Below the pieces are notes generated by a model, which saw only the letters and a program-made list of their open reading frames with translations, was not told where the DNA came from and did no database searches. A DNA stretch of 64,000 bases from NCBI RefSeq assembly GCF_902148845.1, contig NC_043764.1, positions 19,380,531-19,444,530 on the forward strand, read 5' to 3'. The stretch comes from Salarias fasciatus (Eukaryota; Chordata; Actinopteri; Blenniiformes; Blenniidae). Shown here piece after piece: positions 26,829 through 38,200 of the stretch. Both the position numbers and the translations under genes were made by a program. Positions within the stretch are counted from its first letter, which is position 1. Each line of letters starts with the position of its first letter.

Positions 26829-27850
26829 TGTTGAGACTGGGTTTGAAATGAAAAAAGGATGCTTGAAACCTCTAAGTCTCAGCACAGATTCTTTTATTTG
26901 ATTGAAGATGATCAGACAGCGAAGAAGGCCTCATACTAGCAATAAAATCAAAATACGAGGCTCTCAGTCCATCAGCCCTGCGAGAACAGATCTCAGTCTG
27001 AACCCTAGGCTGAATGGCCCCGGTTGTTGGTGGAGAGACAACTTCATCCTCCGTTTTCGCATAATTAAGGATGACACATGAGACTCCTCTTCTTCAGGAG
27101 TCAGCAATTATGCTTAAGATCTGCGGTCCTGTGATTACAACATCCTAGCTTGGGGACTTTTACAACAATCCAGCTCATCTCAGCAGGCCATATGCGACCG
27201 GTACAATAGACTGACACATAGTTACACCCACAGAATGCGGCCTGAATAAACGATGAACTGCCTCCTGTGGGTTTCTGCCCGGGCATCAGCTCCTTATCTT
27301 GGCTGGTTCAGACCTGTTGTCCCTCAGGGCTGTGGTTCTTACATTATCACAAAGAGATCAAAGGTTTAGCTATGGTGACCTTTCACCGACGCAGTCACCG
27401 GGCACACAAGCAGTCACAATGCAAAGTAATAAAATCACAGTTTAGCCATAGAAATATACAACAATTTCCCTCTCTTGATCCCAGTTAAACTGGGATCACT
27501 ACACTCACACGTTTTTACAGCGGAGCGGTATCTACCTCACCATCCTGCACTGGGGGGTACGGGGCGTTGTCAACACGGAACAGAATGTGATAGGAGGCAT
27601 CAGCAGTGTGGGCCAGAGTGGAAAAATGTGAATCAGTTTCCTCGACCACCTTTTGGCAGGGAGGGGGTGCATGCTTATCAGTCACAGATGCAATCATTTT
27701 GGTAATCAAAGACCTGAGCAGGGGAATACACCAACAACCACAAGTGATGAGAAGGGCTAGAAACACTGCAAAAATGTGAAGATTGTCAAAAAGAACCCTT
27801 TGAACTTTCCGAACCATCGATCACAGAAGTCCATCAACCAGGAATTCTTC
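26829..27850 (-). mobile_element. endogenous retrovirus fossil: 3' LTR plus remnant of env
   Basis: A candidate LTR of about 635 bp spans 26829-27463 and carries the short inverted ends TGTTG...CAACA. On the minus strand a purine-rich tract precedes it (27464-27475), and a polyadenylation signal lies inside it at 26893-26898, in the order expected for a 3' LTR. Upstream on the minus strand (to about 27850) a short region resembles the membrane anchor and cytoplasmic tail of a retroviral envelope (hydrophobic segment, then CGCWCIPLLRSLI). Gag, pol and the 5' LTR are absent, so the element is broken and only its 3' end is left. Family and age cannot be fixed without a second LTR. Confidence 0.6.
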
Positions 27851-27902
27851 ACACCTTTTGAAATCAGACGTATGGTAGAAGTTTAGCATAAAAATATTAG
27901 AC

Positions 27903-30327
27903 AAATTCTATGTCAATGTGAAGGGAGCTTACACATCCACAGCTCTCCCGCCACTAGGGGCATCAGACCACAACATGGTCTGGAGGGAACCAGCATACAT
28001 CCCTATAATAAGGAGGCTGCCTGTCACCACCAGGACTGTCCAGCAATGGCCAGAGGATGTGGAGGAGCAGCTGAGGGCATGTTTTGAGACCACTGACTGG
28101 GGGATGTTCCAGAGAGTCCACAGGGACGACATAGATGGTCTTGTAGACTGTGTCACGCACTACATCAAGTTCTGCGAGGAGAGCATCGTCCCCATTAAAA
28201 AGGTGCGGTGCTTTCCTAACAACAAGCCGTGGATAAATGGCAACATCAAGGCCCTCCTGACAAGAAAGAGGAGGCTGTTTAAAGCAGGGGACGCTGGGGA
28301 CGCTGAGGGAGCCAAGGCCGCTCAGAAGGAGGTGAAGAAGGAGCTGAGGGCAGCCAAAGACACCTACAGGAGGAAACTGGAGGGAGGGCTGGTGGCCCAC
28401 AGCTCTAAGGAGGTGTGGAAGATCACGGGTCTCAAGCAGCCACATACTGTGGTGGAGGGGACCTGAGAGCAGGCAGATGATCTGAACTGCTTTTTTAACA
28501 GGTTTGACCAACCTGTCCCTTGTCACCCCCCAATGTCCCCCTCCCCCTCCCTCTCCTCCCCTCTCCAATGCACCCCACCCGAAGCAGCTGTAGCCCCCAC
28601 TTCTCCTGACCCCCTCACACCCCAGCAGCAGGAGCCCCCCACCACCACCGGGTGGAACCAGGGAGCATGCTCCACACCTAGAGACGCCCACAGCTCAATA
28701 ACATCTGAGCAGGTGAGGAAGCAGTTCTCCAGAGTGGACATACACAAGGCCAGAGGACCAGATAACATCAACCCCAGGGTACTGAAGGTGTGTGCTGGAG
28801 AGCTAGCGGGCAGATTCCAGCATCTCTTCAGTCTATCTCTAAGACTGAGGAAGGTTCCACAGCTCTGGAAGACCTCATGCATTGTCCCAGTGCCAAAGAA
28901 TGGACAGCCCAGCACTCCAAACGACTATAGACCTGTCGCCCTAACATGTCAGGTCATGAAGATCCTAGAGAGGCTGGTGCTGCAACATCTTAAGCCCCAG
29001 GTGAAGGACTACCTGGACCCCCGGCAGTTTGCATATCAGGAGAGTGTGGGGGTGGAGGATGCCATCATCTACATGCTCCACAGGGCCTACACGCACCTGG
29101 AGAAGCCACGGAGCATGGTGAGGATCATGTTCTTCGACTTCTCCAGCGCATTTAATACCATGAAGCCATCACTGCTGGCAGACAAACTGGCAGTGATGTG
29201 TGTAGAAGACTCCCTGACAGCCTGGATCCACAACTACCTGACAGACAGACAACAGTACGTTAGACTGCAGGGCTGTCAGTCTGAGGTGGTTGTGTGTAAC
29301 ACTGGCGCCCCCCAAGGAACTGTCCTGGCACCATTTCTCTTCACTCTCTACACCTCCGACTTCCAGTTCAGTTCACACCAGTGCCATCTGTAGAAGTTCT
29401 CTGACGACTCCTCTATTGTGGGCTACATCACAGATGACAGGGAAGAGGAGTACAAGGCCCTGGTGGAGAGCTTTGTGCAGTGGTGCAACACCAACCACCT
29501 TTTGCTCAACACCAGCAAAACCAAGGAGCTGGTGGTGGATTTCAGGAGGAAGAGAGGGACCTCAGCCCCCATCACTATCAAGGGAGTGGAAGTTGAAAGA
29601 GTGGACTCCTACAGGTACCTGGGCGTACACATTAACAACAAACTGGACTGGACTGACAACACCGAGGCTCTTATCAGGAAAGGGCAGAGCAGGATGTTTT
29701 TCCTGAGAAGGCTGAGGTCGTTTAAGGTTTGTGAAAGGCTACTGAGAATGTTTTATCAGTCAGTGGTTTCCAGTGTCCTGTTCTTCGCCGTGGCCTGCTG
29801 GGGAGGCAACATCTGTGCCAGGGACGCTACCAGGCTGAACAAGCTGGTGAAGAAGGCCAGCTCTGTGGTGGGGACCGGGTTGGACAGCCTAGAGGTGGTG
29901 GCTGAACAGAGGATGGGGAAAAAACTGGCGGCCATGTTGGCCAATCCCTCCCATCCACTGTACATCGAGCTGACGGGGATGAGGAGCAAATTCAGCGACA
30001 GATTTATTCTCCCCCATCAGAGCACAAAGAGATTTGGACAGTCGTTTATTCCAGCTGTACTCCGACTCTACAACCAGGCCCTGCAGGCACGGGGAGACCC
30101 AGAGCTGGAGTCGATGGGCTAACTGACTTGGGACTTTTAGCTGCACTTGATGCATCTTAGCAAATTACTAGTTTGCACTGCATATTTATTGGACCAGCCG
30201 TGTGTTTATATTTATTGCACTGTCAACTCTGTTTTTCTGTTTGTCTTCCTCTTTTTAAATGTCAGGAGCTGTTTGACAACTGATTTTCCCCAGAGGGGAC
30301 AATAAAGGTTTCAATCAATCAATCATA
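27903..30327 (+). mobile_element. Rex1/CR1-L2-group LINE, 5'-truncated, nearly open ORF2
   Basis: One frame runs from about 27905 to 30122. It starts inside the endonuclease domain (LPPLGASDHN, the catalytic SDH motif), continues through a linker and the reverse transcriptase (FFDFSSAFNTMKPSLLADKL; GAPQGTVLAPFLFTLYTSDF; KFSDDSS, with Ser in the usual F/YADD position; HLLLNTSKTKELVVDF), and ends in SMG-stop. Only two in-frame stops interrupt it, at 28464-28466 and 29391-29393, so the copy is young. The 3' end is AATAAAGGTTT followed by a short (CAAT)n tail. Placement in the Rex1/Babar group of CR1-L2 LINEs rests on remembered motifs. Confidence 0.88.
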
Positions 30328-30389
30328 ACATCAGATGAAATGAAAAAGTAGAAGATCATGTGGCTTCACAATCGGTGACAAGAATTTAA

Positions 30390-31043
30390 AGAGGCTGTTT
30401 CATGCTTTTTTAGCTAGTCCAAACCCTAGAAATGGCATTAACATGGTAATAGTTTATTTTTGGCGCTAAGGAAAAGTCATTTTGTGTGAAATAAAAGATT
30501 TTCTGGGGCTAATTCTGAAACCCGGAAGAGAAAACGCTCCGTTTCACTGAAAATCCCGCCTCTCCCCCTGTGGACTTTGACAGACAGCGAACTTCAACCA
30601 ATCAGTGCTTCAAAACAAACACGCTAGCTAGCTTTAGCTCTTTAGCTCTAGCTTCTCTACACGCAAAAACGTCTTTTCCTGTGAGAAACTCACCAAGCGC
30701 AGACCCTTCAGACTCTTGCTCTTGCTTGACTGTTGCTTTCAGACGATGGTCAAAGTTTATCCTCGAAATCGGAGTTACAAAAAGCAGCAACGCTGATTGC
30801 CGAGGGCCTGCGGGAGGGGGGGTTCAAGGGAGCCGTCTTCACAGTGTGATGTGAACGTGGGAAAACAGAGCGTTTTCACGGGTGCGGGAGGGGCTGCCTC
30901 TCTGAGCAGCACAAACACTAGGAAAGCTTAAACACGCGGGCACAAAGGAAAAAAAAACGCTTTGGGGGTGTTTTCGGTGAGTACATAACTATATAACAAG
31001 GTTAAAACATAAAAAAAGTGAATTTTGCATGATACAGCCCCTT
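30390..31043. mobile_element. TTAA-flanked MITE (second family)
   Basis: The left end AGAGGCTGTTTCATGC and the right end GCATGATACAGCCCCT are inverted repeats (two mismatches in 16), each flanked by TTAA (30386-30389 and 31044-31047). The interior has no transposase. The interior open frames (for example 30570-30854) are not credible genes. Confidence 0.75.
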
Positions 31044-32027
31044 TAATAAATGATGCCTGCCTGCAGCTCCTGGGTTTCCGCTAAAAGCTGATCATGGCAT
31101 ATGCTCCTCCTCCTCCTCCTCCTCCTCCTCCCCTCCCCTCCCCATGTAAACATGTATTCAACAGTTCCTTGGAACTCCATTATCTTCAATTTGATCGGAA
31201 CTTCCTTTTCAGCTGAATCAACAATGATTACCAGAAATTTCCATCAGCTTCCAAATGCATGTGGGTGTAAGCAGCCAGAGAACAGGAAAAACAATCCATG
31301 ACACTTCTTCCATACAGACTTACACAGAAAAGATTCATGTTCTTTCCCCACAATGCAGCACTTTTAATTCTTTTAATTATTTGCAACATTTTTACATTTT
31401 AGTAAAGAGTCAGTTCATAGAAGGTCATTTCAGACAGTTTGTTGTCTCTCTCCTGTAACTGTTATGCTACGTTCTGTTTCAAAATATTTCTGTGTGTGCT
31501 TGCAGCCTGTTCTCTCTCTTGTCTTCACTGTTCCTCTCTCTGATTTCCCCTGAATTCAACCTGTCAAGTAAGGTAACTGCTGAACTTCATTCAAGTTCAT
31601 ATAGATTGTGGAGAGGAGTTTTACAATCTAAATGAAGTTTGATGGCCATTTTTGTTAATTAGGCATTGGTAGACGTTTGTTTTGAGCACTCTGCCATTTG
31701 TCTCAAGTGTTCGAGAAGCTCTCTCTGTAGGCTTGATGCTTTAGAGTTTGGCAGATAAAAAATGGCTCTTAAATTAAAACCAATATGAGTTCAAAAAGGC
31801 ATTTAAACCATAAACTGATATTCTAGGACCTTGGAGTAGTTTGAAGTTTGCACCACTTCTAAGAATTTTCTCGCTATGCTAAATGGTGACATTGTATGAA
31901 TCATAAAACAGTAGTGTTTTATGATCATAATATTGAAATTAAAACTTACAGACGTTCGTATAAACCCACAAGACCCATGGGAGATGATTTATCATAAAGG
32001 AGGTTGTTATACTCCTCCCACTCTCAG

Positions 32028-32165
32028 GTATTGTGCTGTATAAAGCTTGCGCTGGCATGCAGGTGAACTTACAGGATACAAGCGTTAGTTCACTGTATGA
32101 GAGACTGGCTTCTCAAACAACATCTGGATATGGAGATATTACATCTAAGTCTTCTCGTCACACTG
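32028..32165 (+). CDS. candidate orphan exon with two ITIM-like motifs
   Basis: An open 138-bp segment is bounded by a pyrimidine-rich acceptor (CCCACTCTCAG) and a good donor (GTAAGA), with phase 1 at both ends. It encodes IVLYKACAGMQVNLQ, then SSLYERLAS and TSGYGDITS. SLYERL and SGYGDI fit the loose ITIM pattern [IVLS]xYxx[ILV]. I do not recognise the protein, find no neighbouring exons, and it does not match a cadherin exon. It may be chance. Confidence 0.2.
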
Positions 32166-33297
32166 GTAAGAATTTATTTATGTTAAAGTTTTCCTACACT
32201 ACTGACAACATAGTTTTTACTTCGAATATTTCTGAATTCTTGTTCTTGTTCTTGTTTCCTTCATGGTTTAACATTAATTCATTGTTTTAACTTGTATTCC
32301 AATGTATGAGGAGTCAGTAGATTAAATGAATGAATGAAAAGAAAAAAAGAAGTGTTTCTCAACTAACTCCAGTGGCGGTCCTGGCCGCCTGGCCACTGGT
32401 GACCATCCTGTGGTTTGTTGACTGGGGGGACGACCCAAAGGAGTCTGTATAGTGAACCTTACTATACAGCCAGTGCATCCATTTATGGAAGAAAAAAAAA
32501 GGGTCAAAAGAATCATATTTGCATGTTATAGCTGTTAAGGAAAAATTAAATGTCATAATGTTTTGTTTTTCGAATTTTTTTTTTCTATCATAATTTTATT
32601 TGCGTTAACATTTAAATTAAATATCGAAATCGTCCTTTGTGTAATTTCAGCTAGCCTCATGATATACTGCTTTGATTAAACACAGGTTCAAATTGTTGTT
32701 AGATTCATGTTGTGGCCATATTGATATTGTATCCTGTGTGCACAAACTCTTGTCTCTCTGTCTATGTTTGCCTCTCGTTCGCTCTCTCCCGTTCCCTGTC
32801 ACTGTGTGTGTGAATAAATGCTGCTGTGTTCTTCCTCATCCGGGTGCGCTCCTGCACGCTTGCTCAGCTCTCTGCAGGGACCCGCACCTCTGGGCCTCGA
32901 AAACAACTTTAAAAGACCCTTTGTTATATAAGTTCTTTGTTCTCAAAAACTGTTAGCGCTACAATGCAAAATTTCCACAACAATAACCTCGCTTCCTATT
33001 TTAATGTTTGAAGTAGGGGTGTCAACATCTACACGTGTAAATGAGTACACCGACAACAGATCCTAACCTTCTGGAAAAATCAATAACCGTGCACACGTCT
33101 TTTTTTTCATCCTCATCCTCCTCCTCATCTTCGCTCATTTCTCACTCATATTTATAAAGTATTTTCAGGGGTGAAAATGTTGACGGAAAGCTTCAGATTG
33201 ACTAGCGACATGCGCAGTTATCGGCATACGGCATACATAATAGATGCATGGGGCGCAATGTGTTACTTCCCTTCTGATATATATATATGTATATATG

Positions 33298-33299
<2 letters not shown>

Positions 33300-33366
<67 letters not shown>
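33300..33366. repeat. (TA)n microsatellite
   Basis: A long AT dinucleotide run, preceded by imperfect TATG units from about 33277. Confidence 0.95.
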
Positions 33367-33374
<8 letters not shown>

Positions 33375-33689
33375 TAGTCTAAGTCTTACCCCATTATGTA
33401 ACAACATCACATTTTGGAATAATCTGCTTTATTTTGTAATTAAAGTCTGGACAAACATGCTACGTGATGGAACAGCTATCCCAAAATGTGGGTGTTGCAT
33501 TCTTGACTAGGGTTGCCAACTCCCAGAGATTGAAATAAGGAACACCTCTCGCGGGCAGCTGAAAAAAACTGGGTTTTTGGGGGGTGAAAAACGCATATAT
33601 AACAGCATTTTGCCACAGTTATACCTATTACAGACTATAAAAACACATTAGGCTACTGCATTACACCTACAGTAGCAAGATAATAACTC

Positions 33690-34091
33690 ATGATCAGCTT
33701 GATCAGTTTGTATTTGAGGCCTACAGTGAGACAGTTATCATTCCAGTATCATCATCATGATGGACAGCAGCTCTCAGCCACTGCACCGGACGGCAGAGCA
33801 GCTCAGCAGCTCCTTCAGAGGAGACTGAGACCCTCAGAGCAGGAAGGAGCTACCACAGGCCTCTCATCCCCACCGCTGTCAGGCTGTACAGTTCTACTGT
33901 GTAGAATATGAGCAATAATCCTGGACATTATAACATTCTGCACCCCCCCCCCCCTTAAGAAATTCAGCGACACTTTATCATCCATTCACTCTGCTGTATC
34001 CATTCACTCCGCTAAAACATATTGTACATATTATATCATACTGTATAATTATATATTGCATCATATATTGCATATTGTATTGTATATATTG

Positions 34092-34159
<68 letters not shown>

Positions 34160-34385
34160 TGTTATAATTTTAAGGTTCAGGTTGTACATACAGTTAAATC
34201 TTTATTGTCTTTTGCTTCTATTATCAATCCTAGTATGATTTGCACTATCATTTGTTAATTATTGCACCATTCATTACTTTTGCATCCTGCTGTGGGTTCT
34301 ATGAGCCGATACACCTGCAAATTTCTCCACTGTGAGATTGATAAAGTCTTCTATTCTATTCTATTCTCTTCTATTCTATTCTATT
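33690..34385 (+). mobile_element. LINE 3' end nested in the hAT-like element
   Basis: A degenerate coding end (RRLRPSEQEGATTGLSSPPL) is followed by a 3' UTR and the terminus GAGATTGATAAAGT with a (TTCTA)n tail near 34345-34385. The motif and tail resemble 3' ends of fish CR1/L2-group LINEs. A (TA)n run at 34097-34157 and a poly-C run near 33943-33954 lie inside its UTR. It appears to have landed in the hAT-like element after that element had inserted. Confidence 0.65.
34097..34157. repeat. (TA)n microsatellite
   Basis: About 30 TA units in the 3' UTR of the nested LINE, preceded by imperfect TATATTGTAT units. Confidence 0.95.
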
Positions 34386-35258
34386 TTTATTGCTAAATGT
34401 GCAAAATAACATCAAACAGCTGCTGTCTCTTCTGGATTTTAACATGTTCTTTTTTTTATTTTCAACTAAAAAAGTGCAAAATCAAAGCTGAAAAAATTTC
34501 TGAACAAAAAACCAACAAGGTTCCGTTTCTAAACTGAAAACACTCCACAGTCTGCAGCAGCAGACACAAATCAATGAACTAAACATGATATATCTGATAT
34601 GGAAACGGCACAAACTGACATGTCTCTGGAAGCCATGCTGCGCTGCGTTACTGTTTTGATTTCCTTCTTCCCATGCGCTCTGTGACCAAACTGACTATTG
34701 GCCAATGAGCTGCCGTAGCCTACGAGGAACAGTCTTTTTTTGACCAATGAGATAAGAGTGAGTCTGCGTTGTCGAGCCATCTCTGTCAGCTCATTGGTCA
34801 CAGAACGTCAGAGAGCCGGTGAACAATTTACCGTAAGTTTTCAAAAAAAGCGCATGTTCCATTGCTCACGTTTTGACTCTCACAAAAATACGGAACAAAG
34901 TGCGTTCCTTTTCAGCTCCATACGGAACGCACACTTTTACATCCAAATACGGAACGATTCCGTTTTTCAAGGAACGGTTGGCAACTCTATTCTTGACCCA
35001 TCGTTATAATGAATAAAGTTACAGAGAGTTGTGTGACATTACAATGCCAACTGTAGCAGCATATAACCCTCCATTGCTTTTATCATAATTATAATGTGTA
35101 GGCGAGTTGGTCTGCTCTGTTGCTACACAAATGTTAACATAGCTATGACTGTGGTTAGCACAACAACGTTGGAATGACTATTGGTTCTGATGGGTTGGTA
35201 TGTTAACTACATTGTTTGCCACATAAATGGACATCGTTTTCAATGCATTGTCTTGCAG

Positions 35259-38200
35259 TGCATGGGGGTCCACAGGTCATCTTCAAAAATTTTGCAACGG
35301 CAAAAAAGATGGATCATCGACTCTTTTACCATTGATGAAAGCTACAATGGAAATTTCCCCCATTCACTGGGTCATGTGAGTAATTATCACGGGTGACAAG
35401 CATTCAGTAGGAACAGCACAAATGAGATTAATGAGATGCAGTCACATTCCAACATTTGCTGTTGTTGCAACATACATTCACTACAGGTTAAAATTGAGGA
35501 GGACATAGTCCTTTTCCAGATACATGGCCAAGGTGTGGATAAGGAGCCTCGTGGTGTGTTAAGAATGACAGAAGAAACTGGAGAGCTGTGGTTGCTCAGC
35601 CCAGTGGACCACGAACAATACCAAGCTTTTCAGGTTAGGTGTAAATGAAAAGAAATGATTTTCACAAAAAGACTGTATTGTTTCAGGATAGTGCATGTGC
35701 GTGTGTGTGTGCGTGTGTGTGTGTGTGTGCGTGCGTGTGTGGGGGGGGGGTATTGCTTTCCTGACTTCATGAATTTCATGAAGCTTGTCTTTGCCTTCAC
35801 AGTTGACTTTTCAGGCAATTCATAAGACAGACAGAAGCGTACACACACAGCTCAGCATTATAATAAACATTGTGGATTCAAATGACTGCGCTCCGACATT
35901 TGACCGGGAGAATTACGAAATCAGTGTCAAGGAATCAACGCTACAAGGTAATTGCCAATATGCCCTTTTTGATGTTAATTTAAAAAATGACAATTCCAGT
36001 CTAATTACTAAAATAATAAATAACAAGAGTGTTTCCTTCTGATACTGGCAGGTAGTGAATTGATTGCTGTTAAAGCAACGGACAGAGACCTGTCGGAAAA
36101 ATTCAAAAAATTTGACCTTCAAATTGTCTCAGTGATTCCTCAGCCACGAGATGTGGAGTTCTACTTAACTCAGTTTCTTGATGAGGTTGGAAAAATCTCA
36201 TTTAAAGGATGTTTAGACCATGAGGTGAGAGAATTAATGGTTTGATGGTGTAATTACAACCATAAAGAAGTACATCTACTGTATGTTTAATGTTACCTAA
36301 TTGGTCAAGATTTTTTTTTTTTTAACTTTTTTAGCAAGCAGACAAATACACCATCATAGTAGCAGCAAAAGACCATGGAGAACCACAACAGCTCTCCAGC
36401 TCCTGCACCATTGTTCTCAACATCGAAGATGAAAATAACCACCTTCCAGTGATCACGCAACAGAAGGTAAGCAGTCATTTGAACAAGCGCATTCTAGCAA
36501 CGGACAGCTATTGAATTACATTCAAGACAAATCTCTCATTCACCTCCAGGCTGTAGTCAGAGTGAAAGAAGACCAGGAAAATATTCTTCTTTTACGTGTG
36601 CCGGTTACAGACGAAGACGTCAAAGACTCACCGTCATGGTGGGCTGAATTTCACATCAAAGAAGACACAGATAATAACTTCAGAATCACTACTGACAAAA
36701 AGACTAACGAAGGAATCCTGTATTTGAACAAGGTATTTTATGATCACTACATCGTCCTGATATTCCGTAAGCGCTGGGAATGATTGAAGTCTCACTCAAA
36801 GCATGAACATGAAGACCTTTAAATAGACTGAACACAAGAAAACATGCTTTAGAAGCCAGATGCATACACTGTTTTCTTTAGGTGAATTTTTGGCAGGCAA
36901 ACCATGTCAATAACAAAGCATGCATTGTCTTCTTGCATTTGGCCCAGCAAACAGCTTTGGTATGGAAATTACAGACTACATATCACCACATCTGTCCAGG
37001 GCACATTCACAACACGTCTTCTGGTCTCATAGCAGGACGAGCAAAAAGCAAACCAGATCAGTGTGTGAAAAAATGTAGTCTTTTGCCGATTTTGGCCAAG
37101 ATGTCAAACTCCAGTCCACGAGGGCCGCCTTCCTGCATATTTCAGATGTGTCCTTGCTTCATCACACCTGAATCTAAAGCTGATCTCATCTCATCGAGCT
37201 TGTAAAAAACAAACAAACAAAAAAAGGTTCAATAACAAACATCACATGGAGGACACCCGGCCCTCGAGGACCGAGTTTGGACACCACTGGTCTAGACACA
37301 CACACACACACACACAAATTTCAACAATATTTTATGCATTTTACTTTTTCTACAGAGTCTGGACTATGAGAAGACTCCCGTAAAGAATATCACCATCACT
37401 GCGAAAAATGAGGCTCCCTATTACGCGTGCAAGGTGCTGGAGAGGAGCACCATGGGTCTTTGGAAAGTGGCCTTCGCCGGTGACTCAGCTGGGAAAGCAC
37501 CGGCGCCAACTCCCAGCAGGCAGCAAGTGACAGTGATTGTGGAGAATGTCAATGAGGCTCCAATCTTTGACATGTCTCACCAAAGCGCCAGGGTGATGGA
37601 GGACACTGAAGTGGGAACGTATCTGAAGACATTTTCAGCTAAAGACCCTGACGTCAAAAATGCTGACAGAATTGTGTAAGCCATTGCGTTACAATGACTG
37701 CTGAGAATATCGCAACATGCAGCCGAAGTACAGAGTTGGATGTCTAACTCAAGACATTTTTTTTCAGATACAAAAAAGGGAAAGATCCGGCTGGTTGGGT
37801 GTCAGTGGACGCTAAGACTGGAAAAGTAACCACAACCAAGATTTTGGATCGAGAGTCATCTTTTGTTAATAACAGTCTCTATGTAGCCACAATACATGCC
37901 GCTGATGATGGTATGACCCCTACTGCATTCGTAAATCATCGCAAATATTTGGAACTCATCCCTAAAAGAGCACGTCTCTCTTTTCTGTCCACAAGGGAAA
38001 CCTCCAAAGACAGCCACGGCGACGCTGAGCATCCTGATCAGTGACGTAAATGACAACACTCCAGTCCTGGTTTCAAACATAATAGACTTGTGTCAGTCTG
38101 ATGAACACTCAATGGCCCGCATTGAAGCTTCGGACCTGGACCAGGAGCCAAATGCTGGACCTTTCAATTTCAAGCTCCTTGGAGATGTTAAGGACAAGTG

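Larger units (their letters stand above)
31048..33507. other. intergenic stretch upstream of cadherin copy 2
   Basis: It contains a short (CTC)n run near 31101-31130, a candidate orphan exon at 32028-32165 (listed separately) and a (TA)n tract at 33300-33366. The first exons of cadherin copy 2 may be here, but I could not identify a convincing signal-peptide exon. The block near 32370-32410 (GTGGCGGTCCTGGCC) resembles some transposon ends but has no partner. Confidence 0.4.
33508..34989. mobile_element. hAT-like transposon with 8-bp target duplication and nested LINE
   Basis: The left end TAGGGTTGCCAACT and the right end GGTTGGCAACTCTA are imperfect terminal inverted repeats. The element is flanked by an exact 8-bp direct repeat, TTCTTGAC, at 33500-33507 and 34990-34997. 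An 8-bp duplication with short TIRs starting TAG/CAG is the hallmark of hAT elements. No transposase is recognisable. Much of the interior is a separate LINE tail and (AT)n expansions. Confidence 0.85.
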
